DNA from: Rhizobium sp. GN54
GTDB lineage: Bacteria > Pseudomonadota > Alphaproteobacteria > Rhizobiales > Rhizobiaceae
Length of the DNA: 64,000 nt
NCBI RefSeq assembly: GCF_021026345.1
Contig: NZ_JAJNCZ010000010.1
Span: 62,001-126,000 of the forward strand
Direction: 5' to 3'
The notes below the pieces were generated by a model. That model searched no databases. It worked only from the letters and a program-made list of their open reading frames with translations, and had not been told where the DNA came from. Both the position numbers and the translations under genes were made by a program. Every line of letters begins with the position of its first letter. Within the stretch, counting starts at the first letter, position 1. This document shows, piece by piece, positions 35,209 to 45,673 of the stretch.

Positions 35209-37334
35209 CAGTTGATCATCGTCAGAGCGCCCTTGGCGATCAGCAGGCCGGAGGATTTCAGCTGGGTCATGCCGCCGCCCTCGAGCTTCAGCATGCCGCC
35301 ACCCTTCAGCGAGGCCTGTCCCTGGCCTTCCATCGTCAGCTGGGCACCGGCCGTCACCTTGGCGGTGGCGGTGGCCTTCACCTCGATCTGGGTGGAGGAA
35401 ATCGTGATCTTCGCCGGCGTCATCTCGATCTGCGAGCCGCCGCAGACCAGCGTGATCTTCGACCCGGCCGAGATTTTCAGCGTCGTTCCGACATCTATGT
35501 CGTAGCTCTTGCCGATATCGTCGGACTTCACGCCGGTGATGGCGACGGCCTGGTCGGCCTTGACGGTCAGCTTGTCATCATTGCCGATCGTGGTGGTACG
35601 CTTCTGGGCGATCGAGATCGCCTCCTCGCCCTTGGCGACGGTGAAGCTGTGGTTGCCCTCGCGAATGGTCTCGGTCTTGTCGCCATGGATGGTCTGGCGC
35701 AAGGTGCCGCCCTTGCGATGCTCCAGGCCGACAGTGATCTCCGCATTGTTCTTGACGATCTGCGTGTAGTCGCGCTCGGCCTGGAAGCGCACGAGCTCCG
35801 CGTCCCGCTTGTCGTCGAAGACGAGCTCGTTGAAGCCGCCGCCGCCTTTCGAGCTGTTGGTCTTCAGCCCGACCTGGGTCTGGTTGGCGGGCAGGGTATA
35901 GGGCAATCTGGTATCGCCGTTGTAGACCATGCCGGTGATCAGCGGACGGTCGAGATCACCTTCCTCGAACTGGACGACCACTTCCTGGCCGATGCGCGGA
36001 ACGCCGACCATGCCCCAGCCTTTGCCGCTCCACGGCACGGCGGTGCGGATCCAGCAGGACGACATGTCGTCGCGACGCCCCAGGCGGTCCCAATGGAACT
36101 GAACCTTCACCCGGCCATACTGGTCGGTCCAGATTTCCTCGCCCGGCTTTCCGACGACGACGGCGGTCTGCAGGCCGGAATGGGTCGGGCGCGGGGTGAC
36201 CTGCGGCGCGCGAAATGCCATGTCGACCGGCTGGACCTCGAAGATGCAGCGATAGATGTCGCTGCTGTTGCCACCGTCGAAATCGAGCGTCGGGCCGAGG
36301 ATTGCATCGATGAATTCGCGGTCCTCGACATCGGCGTCGATCTGCAGCTGGTGGCGGGCATGAATGACGAGATACTCGCTGTTTTCCGCCTTGCGGGGAT
36401 GTTTCTTCAGCTTGAACTTGTTGCCGGCCGCCATCTGGCGGACATTGCTGACGCCGCGGGAGCGCTGGGCCTGGGCGGCGAAACCCTCGACCTTGACGCG
36501 CGCATGATGTTCGCCTTCGCGGATGTCGGCGTGTCGACCCGGATATTCATAGACCTCGTAGGACTTATAGGCATGCTTGCCCTTGGGGAGCGCCTTCACC
36601 GATTTCAGGTCGGATCTCGGCTTCTCGAAATCATAGTCCTGCAGGGTGACCTTGCCGGTGCGGATGCTTTCGGCGCCGCGCCATTCGAAGACATGGTCCT
36701 CGTTTCGGCGATAGGAGGATTCGCGGAAGTAGAATTCGATCTCGGCGCCGTCCTCGATTTCCTTGTGAGCGCTGGCCTCGTCTGCGAGGACCAGGATCTC
36801 CTTCGTCTTCTCGTGGGTGAAATAATAATAGATGCCTTCCTCCTCCATCAGCCGGGAGACAAAGGCGAAATCGGTCTCGTGGTACTGAACGCAATAATTG
36901 CGCTTGGGGTAGGGATGCTTGGTCGTGTTCCGGAAGTCGGAAAAACCGTGCTGGCCGAAGATTTCCTTGATCACGTCGATCACCGACTTGTCCTGGAATA
37001 TCCGGCAGTTCGAGGTCAGCGTCAGGAACCACAGCCACGGCCGCACCTCGGCGCGGAAATAGCCGCGTCCGGCATGGGAACCCAGATATTCGGCGGCGGC
37101 GCAGCGCCCCTGGAAATAGCGAATCTTGTCCTTCGGCGCATCGATCTCCAGCCGCAGACGCTCACCGACGATCTTTTGCAGGTCGAGGTCGATATCCGGA
37201 GACATGAACTCGATCGTCGCTTCCGTGATCCGGCTCAGGCCTTCCCCGACCTCGGCCCTCATGAGGAAACCCTTGAGGTTGTTGGGAAGCTCGAGGCGGA
37301 CCTGACGTCCTTCCAGAATGCTGTTGCTGGCCAT
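35208..37334 (-). CDS. vgrG: Type VI spike protein VgrG (TssI)
   Basis: 708 aa. It has the gp27-like N-terminal part (YHETDFAFVSRLMEEEGIYYYFTHE is diagnostic), the OB-fold/gp5 part (GRVKVQFHWDR, SCWIRTAVPWSGKGWG, GQEVVVQFEEGD) and the long beta-helix needle with GNDDKLTVKAD-type repeats. It ends in TMIN with no effector domain. As the only vgrG in view, cargo is probably carried by PAAR or adaptor proteins encoded next to it. Confidence 0.97.
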   Translation of the reverse strand: MASNSILEGRQVRLELPNNLKGFLMRAEVGEGLSRITEATIEFMSPDIDLDLQKIVGERLRLEIDAPKDKIRYFQGRCAAAEYLGSHAGRGYFRAEVRPWLWFLTLTSNCRIFQDKSVIDVIKEIFGQHGFSDFRNTTKHPYPKRNYCVQYHETDFAFVSRLMEEEGIYYYFTHEKTKEILVLADEASAHKEIEDGAEIEFYFRESSYRRNEDHVFEWRGAESIRTGKVTLQDYDFEKPRSDLKSVKALPKGKHAYKSYEVYEYPGRHADIREGEHHARVKVEGFAAQAQRSRGVSNVRQMAAGNKFKLKKHPRKAENSEYLVIHARHQLQIDADVEDREFIDAILGPTLDFDGGNSSDIYRCIFEVQPVDMAFRAPQVTPRPTHSGLQTAVVVGKPGEEIWTDQYGRVKVQFHWDRLGRRDDMSSCWIRTAVPWSGKGWGMVGVPRIGQEVVVQFEEGDLDRPLITGMVYNGDTRLPYTLPANQTQVGLKTNSSKGGGGFNELVFDDKRDAELVRFQAERDYTQIVKNNAEITVGLEHRKGGTLRQTIHGDKTETIREGNHSFTVAKGEEAISIAQKRTTTIGNDDKLTVKADQAVAITGVKSDDIGKSYDIDVGTTLKISAGSKITLVCGGSQIEMTPAKITISSTQIEVKATATAKVTAGAQLTMEGQGQASLKGGGMLKLEGGGMTQLKSSGLLIAKGALTMIN

Positions 37335-37356
37335 CGACGGTTTCCTTCGTCCCCGC

Positions 37357-37653
37357 TCAGTTCGGCTGGGCCAGCTCGACGGCGACCAGCTCGTCGTTCT
37401 GCTTCAGACGTGCGACGATGTCGGGATGAACGGCCCACAATTCGCCCGGGGTGACGCCTTCCGGCAACAGCTCGCCCAGCGCCGACATTGAAGGCAGGCC
37501 CAGGCAGCGCACCGGCTTGGGATAGGGCTTTTCATTGCTCAACATGGCGCTGAGATGCGCGTCGCCGTCCAGCAGCCAGAAGGATTGCTCCACTTCGACG
37601 AGAAGGATGCCTTCATCCCGGTCATCTTCCTGGTTGGTCTCAAGGTGTTGCAT
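37357..37653 (-). CDS. Small acidic hypothetical protein upstream of vgrG
   Basis: 98 aa, start ATG 37653 overlapping the stop of the sheath-fusion gene (TGATG). Not recognised. It is acidic, with an EDDRDEG start, a LLVEVEQSFWLLDGDAHLSA segment and RCLGLPSMSALG; no signal peptide. Coupling to the sheath fusion on one side and vgrG 22 bp on the other suggests a type VI accessory role. Confidence 0.7.
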   Translation of the reverse strand: MQHLETNQEDDRDEGILLVEVEQSFWLLDGDAHLSAMLSNEKPYPKPVRCLGLPSMSALGELLPEGVTPGELWAVHPDIVARLKQNDELVAVELAQPN

Positions 37654-40616
37654 CACAGGTTCTCCAGAAGGGCCGCCAGTTCGGGGTCGAGTTCGGAATC
37701 CGACGATCCGCCGGTGTCGTCGGCGAACTGGGCAAGCAGGTCATCAAGGCTGACGTCGTCGTCGGAAGCGGTTCCGGTGTCGAGATTGAGATCGAAGTCG
37801 GGTTCCGCGCCATCATTCGATTCGGTGGCGGGCGCGGTGTCCCCGGTCTCCGTCGATGGGGCGGCGGCAAACGAGATGATGGTGTCATCCATGCTCGCCG
37901 AACGGGTTGGCGTGCCCGCCCAGGGTCCGGCGAGCATGGCGCCACCAAGCGATTGGAACGAGCCCTGGCGGATTTCCGTGCGCCCCTTGACGGACAGGAC
38001 CGGCATGAAGCCGCGCGCCACGACCTCGGCCGCGCCACGCGTATCCAGCAGCCGCTCGGTGCAGGGCAGCGCGATCTGGTCGCCGTGCTGATCGGTCATG
38101 ACATGCATGGGAATGTCGCCGAGCGACATGACCTCGCCGAGGCGTATTGTCTTGCCCATGCGGGTCACCGTGGCGGCCATGAGGATGGCCGAGAGGATGG
38201 CCGGATTGGCCCACAGCATGCCCTTGAGGCCGCTGCGCAGGGTGAATTCCTCGAAGTCGAACGGCTCGACCGGCTCGGTCCGGCGGCCATAGGGCAGGCG
38301 CAGCAGGAAGCGCGGCGCCGCAAGGCCGACATGGGCCGCCTCGGGAAGTGCCCGCAGATCATCCCATGTCCTGGCGACGATCGGATGGCGGTCATGCTTG
38401 CGCGTTTCCAGGAATTGCGGGGAGATCGCCGCGACGAAGGGCGCGTTCATCCAGGCCGATATTTTCGACATGCGCGCCAGAAGCTCGGCGTGCGGCGGGG
38501 TTTCTTCCAGCGTGTAGAGACCGAACACGGCGGACAGCGGTCCCTGCCGATCATCGAGCCTGGGCTCCTCGGCCAGCATGCGGAACAGCCCGCTTTCCGA
38601 CAGGTCGTCCTGGGCCGAGAGATCCGCCGCCCATTCCTCGGCGGAGACGTCGTAAAGCACGATTTCGAGGTTTGCACCGGTCTCGATCCGCCGCGCCAGA
38701 AGTTCCAGGCTGCGCCAGGTGGCCTCGACCGCCTGAAAATCCGGATGATGGAGAATGGCGCGCATCGCGCCCGAAAGCGCCTCGTCGATGACGGCGAGCA
38801 TCGTGTCCTGGGCGGGGTCGCGGGCGGCATGAACATAGGGGCCGACGATCCGGGCGATCAGTTCCGTGGCGGGGCTTGCCTGCGTCAGCCGACCCTGGCT
38901 GTCGCCGATGAGCGAGCGGAAATCGCCGAGCCTGCGATCGGCCGGTACGGCGCTACCTTTCGCCCGCTTGCGGGACGAAAGGTCGAAGTCTGCGTGAATG
39001 CCGGCGAAGCCCTGCAATTCGGCCATGGCCCGCTGATCGCCCCGGGCGACACGCTGGCGAAGACCGGCGAGTTCCTCGAACAGGGCGACATTGTCGTAAA
39101 GCGCATCGGGATGCAGGTCGTCGAGGTTCCTCAACGTCACTTCGACGCCCGCGCCGTCCGCGCCGATCGGCAGGACAAGCGTCGTGGCGAAGCGGGCGAT
39201 CACGGCGTCGATGCTGTCGACGTCGAAGCGGATCGGCTTGCGAGCGGCAAGCTCGTCGCCGATCTCGATTGACCCGCGCACGGCCCGGCCGGAAAAATCG
39301 CCAAGAAGCGCAATGCGGAATTTTGCCCGAGGCAGATCGAGCTCGGCGGGTCGTTCCGCCGTCAGGGTGCCGAAGGGGGACAGGATCGCCGCCGCCGGCT
39401 CTTCGGTGTCCGCGGTTTCTTCCGTCTCGTCATCGTCGAGGCCGGCGAGGAGGCTGGACAGGTCGTCATCCGTGTCGGGTTCCGTGGCCTCGTCCTGCGA
39501 GTCCGCATCGAGCCCACTCAGCAGGGCATCGAGGTCGGCGTCCGGCTCCGCCCCGGTTTCATCGTCGGAGGCGCCGAGATTTTGCAAAAGGGCGTCGAGA
39601 TCGTCGTCAGCGTCGGGCTGCGGCTCCTCCCCGGCTTCCTCATTCGGCGAAAGCTCGGCAGCCTCCGACAATTCGGGGCTGTCGAGGAAGCTCTCCGGCA
39701 GTTCGCTGGCGACGGTGTCCGCCGCATCTTCATCCTCGATGTTCAGCAGCAACAGGGCGTCGATGTCGTCGTCTGGCTCCGCGTCCGATACCTCGTCGGT
39801 GTCGTCGCCGAGATTGTTCAACAGCGCATCCAGATCGTCGTCCGCAACCGGATCCGCTTCCGCCGTGTCGTCGGATACCGGTTCGAATTCCTCTATCCGG
39901 TCGGCATTGTCAGGGATTTCGGCCTCGTCGGAAGCAGCGACAAGCTTCATCCGGTCCAGTACGGATGCGGTGGCGGCGCTTTCATCGACCGCTTCCGCAA
40001 CCGGCGTTGCGCGAAGGGAGTTCAGGATCGCATCGACATCGTCGCGCCCGGCAGGCTCCTCGGCATCCGGCACCGCAGCCCGCAGGCTTTCGAGCGCATT
40101 CGAGCGGTCGTCGGACGGATTTCCCGACGCGCCGGAAAGTCCGGTCAGCGCCGCGAGCGTGGCGGGATCGGAGATCAGTTTCGCGATCAGATCCTCCGCT
40201 CCGGTCTTGCCGTCCATGTAGGTTACGAGATGGCTGAGCTTTGTCCGTGCCTCCAGAAGCTTGCGCAGCGGTTCCACGTTCTTCGCGATCGCCGCCGGAG
40301 AAAAGTCCTCCAGGCGCTCGAAGGTCAGGTCGACGGAGAGATTGCCTTCGCCCGTCAGCATGTTGGGCACATGGAAGGCCGCGCGCGGACGGATCGCCTT
40401 CATCCGTTCGTCGAAATTGTCGACGTCGATTTCCAGGAACTTGCGATCGGCGACCGCCGGCAGGGGCTCGGCCGAATTGCCGGAGAGATCGGCCATCACG
40501 CCCATGACGAAAGGCAGCTGGACCGTCTTTTCCGCTCCGTACACTTCCACGTCATATTCGATCTGCACCCGAGGCGCCCGGTTGCGCGCAACGAATTTCT
40601 GACCGCTTTTCGACAT
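37653..40616 (-). CDS. Giant sheath-like fusion: TssB - acidic repeat linker - TssB-like - TssC
   Basis: 987 aa from ATG 40616 (GGGGAAGG upstream). Residues 1-158 are a TssB domain about 80% identical by eye to the stand-alone TssB (shared IEYDVEVYGAEK, FVMGVMADLSG, RKFLEIDVDNFDERM). Residues ~165-410 are an Asp/Glu-rich linker with short LDALL repeats. Residues ~430-545 are a second, divergent TssB-like unit (FRIALLGDFSGR, DDLHPDALYDN). Residues ~585-935 are TssC-like: FQAVEATWRSLELL, FVAAISPQFL, PRFLLRLPYG and CTERLLDTRGAAEVVARGFMPV. An acidic tail follows. Ordinary tssB and tssC are also present, so this is a specialised extra sheath or tail protein. Confidence 0.88.
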   Translation of the reverse strand: MSKSGQKFVARNRAPRVQIEYDVEVYGAEKTVQLPFVMGVMADLSGNSAEPLPAVADRKFLEIDVDNFDERMKAIRPRAAFHVPNMLTGEGNLSVDLTFERLEDFSPAAIAKNVEPLRKLLEARTKLSHLVTYMDGKTGAEDLIAKLISDPATLAALTGLSGASGNPSDDRSNALESLRAAVPDAEEPAGRDDVDAILNSLRATPVAEAVDESAATASVLDRMKLVAASDEAEIPDNADRIEEFEPVSDDTAEADPVADDDLDALLNNLGDDTDEVSDAEPDDDIDALLLLNIEDEDAADTVASELPESFLDSPELSEAAELSPNEEAGEEPQPDADDDLDALLQNLGASDDETGAEPDADLDALLSGLDADSQDEATEPDTDDDLSSLLAGLDDDETEETADTEEPAAAILSPFGTLTAERPAELDLPRAKFRIALLGDFSGRAVRGSIEIGDELAARKPIRFDVDSIDAVIARFATTLVLPIGADGAGVEVTLRNLDDLHPDALYDNVALFEELAGLRQRVARGDQRAMAELQGFAGIHADFDLSSRKRAKGSAVPADRRLGDFRSLIGDSQGRLTQASPATELIARIVGPYVHAARDPAQDTMLAVIDEALSGAMRAILHHPDFQAVEATWRSLELLARRIETGANLEIVLYDVSAEEWAADLSAQDDLSESGLFRMLAEEPRLDDRQGPLSAVFGLYTLEETPPHAELLARMSKISAWMNAPFVAAISPQFLETRKHDRHPIVARTWDDLRALPEAAHVGLAAPRFLLRLPYGRRTEPVEPFDFEEFTLRSGLKGMLWANPAILSAILMAATVTRMGKTIRLGEVMSLGDIPMHVMTDQHGDQIALPCTERLLDTRGAAEVVARGFMPVLSVKGRTEIRQGSFQSLGGAMLAGPWAGTPTRSASMDDTIISFAAAPSTETGDTAPATESNDGAEPDFDLNLDTGTASDDDVSLDDLLAQFADDTGGSSDSELDPELAALLENL
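39438..40049 (-). repeat. Acidic DxLDALLxxL protein repeats in the sheath-fusion linker
   Basis: Six copies of a ~12-residue motif of the form D-D-h-D-x-L-L-x-x-L (h = hydrophobic): DDVDAILNSL, DDLDALLNNL, DDIDALLLLN, DDLDALLQNL, ADLDALLSGL and DDLSSLLAGL, at roughly residues 190-393. Two more relatives lie at the C-terminal end (SLDDLLAQF and DPELAALLENL). Spacers are Asp/Glu/Ala/Thr-rich and probably disordered. DNA between copies is not identical, so these are protein-level repeats. Confidence 0.8.
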
Positions 40617-40785
40617 CGAACCTTCCCCGAGAACCTGACAATCGGGCGGGTGTCGGAATAGTCGACCACGGCCCTGTTGCTGGTTAGTGCTCGGGAAAGT
40701 CAAAGAGGTTCGAACCGGAAGCAAAAAAAACGAAGATCGCCCTTTTGCCGGCGCTCACGCCATTTGCATGGCAGGCAAAAGTGCC

Positions 40786-40805
40786 GCCCCGCTTGAAAAC
40801 GGGGC
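40786..40805 (-). terminator. Possible weak terminator/hairpin after the coiled-coil gene
   Basis: Perfect 6-bp stem GCCCCG/CGGGGC with an 8-nt loop, 12 bp beyond the stop of the minus-strand gene at 40817. There is no T-run directly after the stem on the minus strand, only ACTTTTG some bases later, so termination may be partial. It lies in the 200-bp gap upstream of the sheath-fusion gene, the largest gap inside the type VI cluster. Confidence 0.4.
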
Positions 40806-40816
40806 TTTCCCGGGGC

Positions 40817-41884
40817 CTAGACCGCCAGTTCCTTGATACTGTCGAAAAGCGACCTGACTTCCCCCACGGTTTCGGTGAGGCTGTTGGCTTTCTCGAAAAT
40901 CGTCTCCTTGTTGAAGGCCTTGAGCTTGTCCATCACGGTGCGGTCATCGACGTCGCCACCGTTTTTCTTGAACATGTCCTGCATGTCGGCCAGATAACGC
41001 TCGCGTTTTGTCAGCGTCTCGGTCATCGAGCGAACTTCGCCTTTGAGCTTCATGCAGGCTGCTCCGACCTTGACGCCTTCCTTCAGCGTCGTGGCGGCCT
41101 TCATCTCTGTCTGCAGCTTTCCTGCATTCACAGAAACATTATCGATTTTTTGCCGGAATTTGGTCAGGTGATCGCGATAATACTTACGTGTCTTCTCGAC
41201 CTTGCCTGCGGCGTTATCCACATCCTTCGAGGGTTTTTTCGCTGAGGTGTCCTTTTTCTTTTCGGTGAGGTAGTTGGAGAGCGCGCCTTCGAGGTCCCGT
41301 TCCAGTTCGTTCTCTCGCTTTCCGAGCTGGATAATCTCGGCCTGGAGGGTGACCAGCGTGTTCAGAATGCCGACGATAGCCGAAATGTCTGTTCCATGGG
41401 ACGCGGCGAGCTTGGCGGCGCTTGCGACAAGCTTGATCACGGAGGTCGCGAAGAAAATGGCCGTCTTGACCTGCGCCTCGCGCAGGTTCTCGTTGTCCTT
41501 CTTTTCCCTTTCAAATCGCTTCTTGACCTTGTTGTCCGCGTCCTCTTTGGCCGAATCCAGCAGCTCCTGAATCTTCTTGTTCGCGATGGAAGCGATGTAC
41601 ATCGCCTTCGGGTGATCCTCGTCGTCAGGCTTGCCGTCGCCGAGAAGCTCGTTGACCTGCTTGGCCACCGCGAAGGCATAGAGGGTGATTTCCTTCTCCT
41701 TTGCCTCCAGTGCCTTGCGCCCTTCCTCCTCCAACCGTTTGAGAAGCGATTCCGGCGCGGGATCTTTACCCCTCGTGGAGACGGTGATCTCCATTCTCAC
41801 TGTATATCTGGGTATCTCTACGAACTTGCTCTTGGGCCTGTTGCGAACCAGATCGACAATGTAAAACTTGTGCGTGGTTTCCAT
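40817..41884 (-). CDS. Unknown coiled-coil protein with a central hydrophobic hairpin (type VI locus)
   Basis: 355 aa, not recognised. The start has a weak ribosome site. Residues ~45-135 and 185-350 are Lys/Glu-rich predicted coiled coils; residues ~139-185 form a hydrophobic stretch (TAIFFATSVIKLVASAAKLAA, then VGILNTLVTL). There is no signal peptide. Codon use and base composition are AT-richer than the flanking tss genes. It sits between clpV and the sheath fusion, where effectors or accessories often insert. The coil-hydrophobic-coil layout recalls alpha-helical pore formers, but that is an inference only. Confidence 0.78.
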   Translation of the reverse strand: METTHKFYIVDLVRNRPKSKFVEIPRYTVRMEITVSTRGKDPAPESLLKRLEEEGRKALEAKEKEITLYAFAVAKQVNELLGDGKPDDEDHPKAMYIASIANKKIQELLDSAKEDADNKVKKRFEREKKDNENLREAQVKTAIFFATSVIKLVASAAKLAASHGTDISAIVGILNTLVTLQAEIIQLGKRENELERDLEGALSNYLTEKKKDTSAKKPSKDVDNAAGKVEKTRKYYRDHLTKFRQKIDNVSVNAGKLQTEMKAATTLKEGVKVGAACMKLKGEVRSMTETLTKRERYLADMQDMFKKNGGDVDDRTVMDKLKAFNKETIFEKANSLTETVGEVRSLFDSIKELAV

Positions 41885-41921
41885 CGTTTAGAAGTCCTCT
41901 TTATTCCAGTATGTTCGTCCT

Positions 41922-44630
<2,709 letters not shown>

Positions 44631-44653
44631 GGTCGTCCTTCCCGATGGCTGGC

Positions 44654-45673
44654 TCAGGGCGCATGCTGCGCCGGAGCCGTGAGATACAGATCGTCGGCGT
44701 CGGCGGCCGGTCGCACGCCTATCCAGGTGGTGTGTCCAAGCGCTCCGGAACGGCCGAGGACGCTTGGCGGCACCTGGTTCCTGTCGAGCACCAGGTTTGC
44801 CTCCCATTCCAGAGTGTCGCCGGCATAGCCGCGGATGAGTGCTGCCAGCCGCTTGAGGCTCTGGCCGCCCGGCAGCAGGCGACGGTAGTCCTCGAGCGAG
44901 AGCGGACCCATACGGATGCGAAACCGGGCTTCGCGCGACCAGACTTTCTCGCCGAGACTGGCGCAACCGCCGAGGCTGGCATTGCCCAGACGGCCGCGAT
45001 CATGGGGTTCCAGATGCAGCCAACTGCCGACAAAGCTTTCGATCGAGATCTCCGCGCGGAAGAAGCGTGCCAGGATCGCCTTGAGGCCGGCCTCGCTGCG
45101 CGGGGCGGTCGCGAGCAGGCCGGCGAAATGCCGCTTGGCAAGATCAGGCATGGCGTCACGGCATTCGAAGTTTTCGCCGGCCAGGCCGGCGAGGGCGTCG
45201 AGCTTGGTGCCGAAGGGATCATCGTCGGGGCGGTCGAAGGAGGGGGCCGGTTCGCCGGTTGCCCATGCCCGGTAGAGAAGCGACATCATGCGATGGTGGA
45301 AGACGTCGGCGAAGGCGACGATCGTCGGGTCCTGGTGGTTCCGCTGCCGGTCGCGGGCATATTCGGTCAGATGCAGCGGCAGCGCGCCGTTGGGGCCGAA
45401 GAGCCCGAAGAACCGCTGCGTCAGGAGATGGCGGCCGGTTTCCGGATCGCTGGAGAAGGCCGAGAGCGTGGAGGTCGGAAAGGCGAGCTCCGGCGCCTGT
45501 GACAGACGGACCGCATCCTGCGAAGGACGGCGCGACCGTCCGAGGCGCGGACGGTCGGAATGGGTGGCCTCGATCAACCGCAAGGCCTGAAAGATGTGAT
45601 GGGACTGCGGGTCCTGTCCGAGCGCGGCCAGGCGGCTCAGATCAGGACCCGCCTCCCGCTTTTGGCCGGCCAT
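44654..45673 (-). CDS. tssG: Type VI baseplate subunit TssG
   Basis: 339 aa from ATG 45673, overlapping tssF by 37 bp. TssG features: HHIFQALRLIEATHSDRPRLG near the N-terminus, ELAFPTSTLSAF, RFFGLFGPNGALPLHLTEYARD and FHHRMMSLLYRAW. It builds the baseplate wedge with TssF and TssE. The longer open frame to 46189 lies inside tssF and was rejected. Confidence 0.94.
   Translation of the reverse strand: MAGQKREAGPDLSRLAALGQDPQSHHIFQALRLIEATHSDRPRLGRSRRPSQDAVRLSQAPELAFPTSTLSAFSSDPETGRHLLTQRFFGLFGPNGALPLHLTEYARDRQRNHQDPTIVAFADVFHHRMMSLLYRAWATGEPAPSFDRPDDDPFGTKLDALAGLAGENFECRDAMPDLAKRHFAGLLATAPRSEAGLKAILARFFRAEISIESFVGSWLHLEPHDRGRLGNASLGGCASLGEKVWSREARFRIRMGPLSLEDYRRLLPGGQSLKRLAALIRGYAGDTLEWEANLVLDRNQVPPSVLGRSGALGHTTWIGVRPAADADDLYLTAPAQHAP

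Noticed and set aside
34905-37454. 849-aa plus-strand open frame over vgrG
   Set aside because: Exactly antisense to VgrG; Asp/Leu/Ala-rich shadow translation with no domain pattern.
44631-44966. N-terminal extension of ClpV to 44966
   Set aside because: It runs into tssG and lacks the ClpV N-domain pattern; MSDISRVALFG at 44630 is the natural start.
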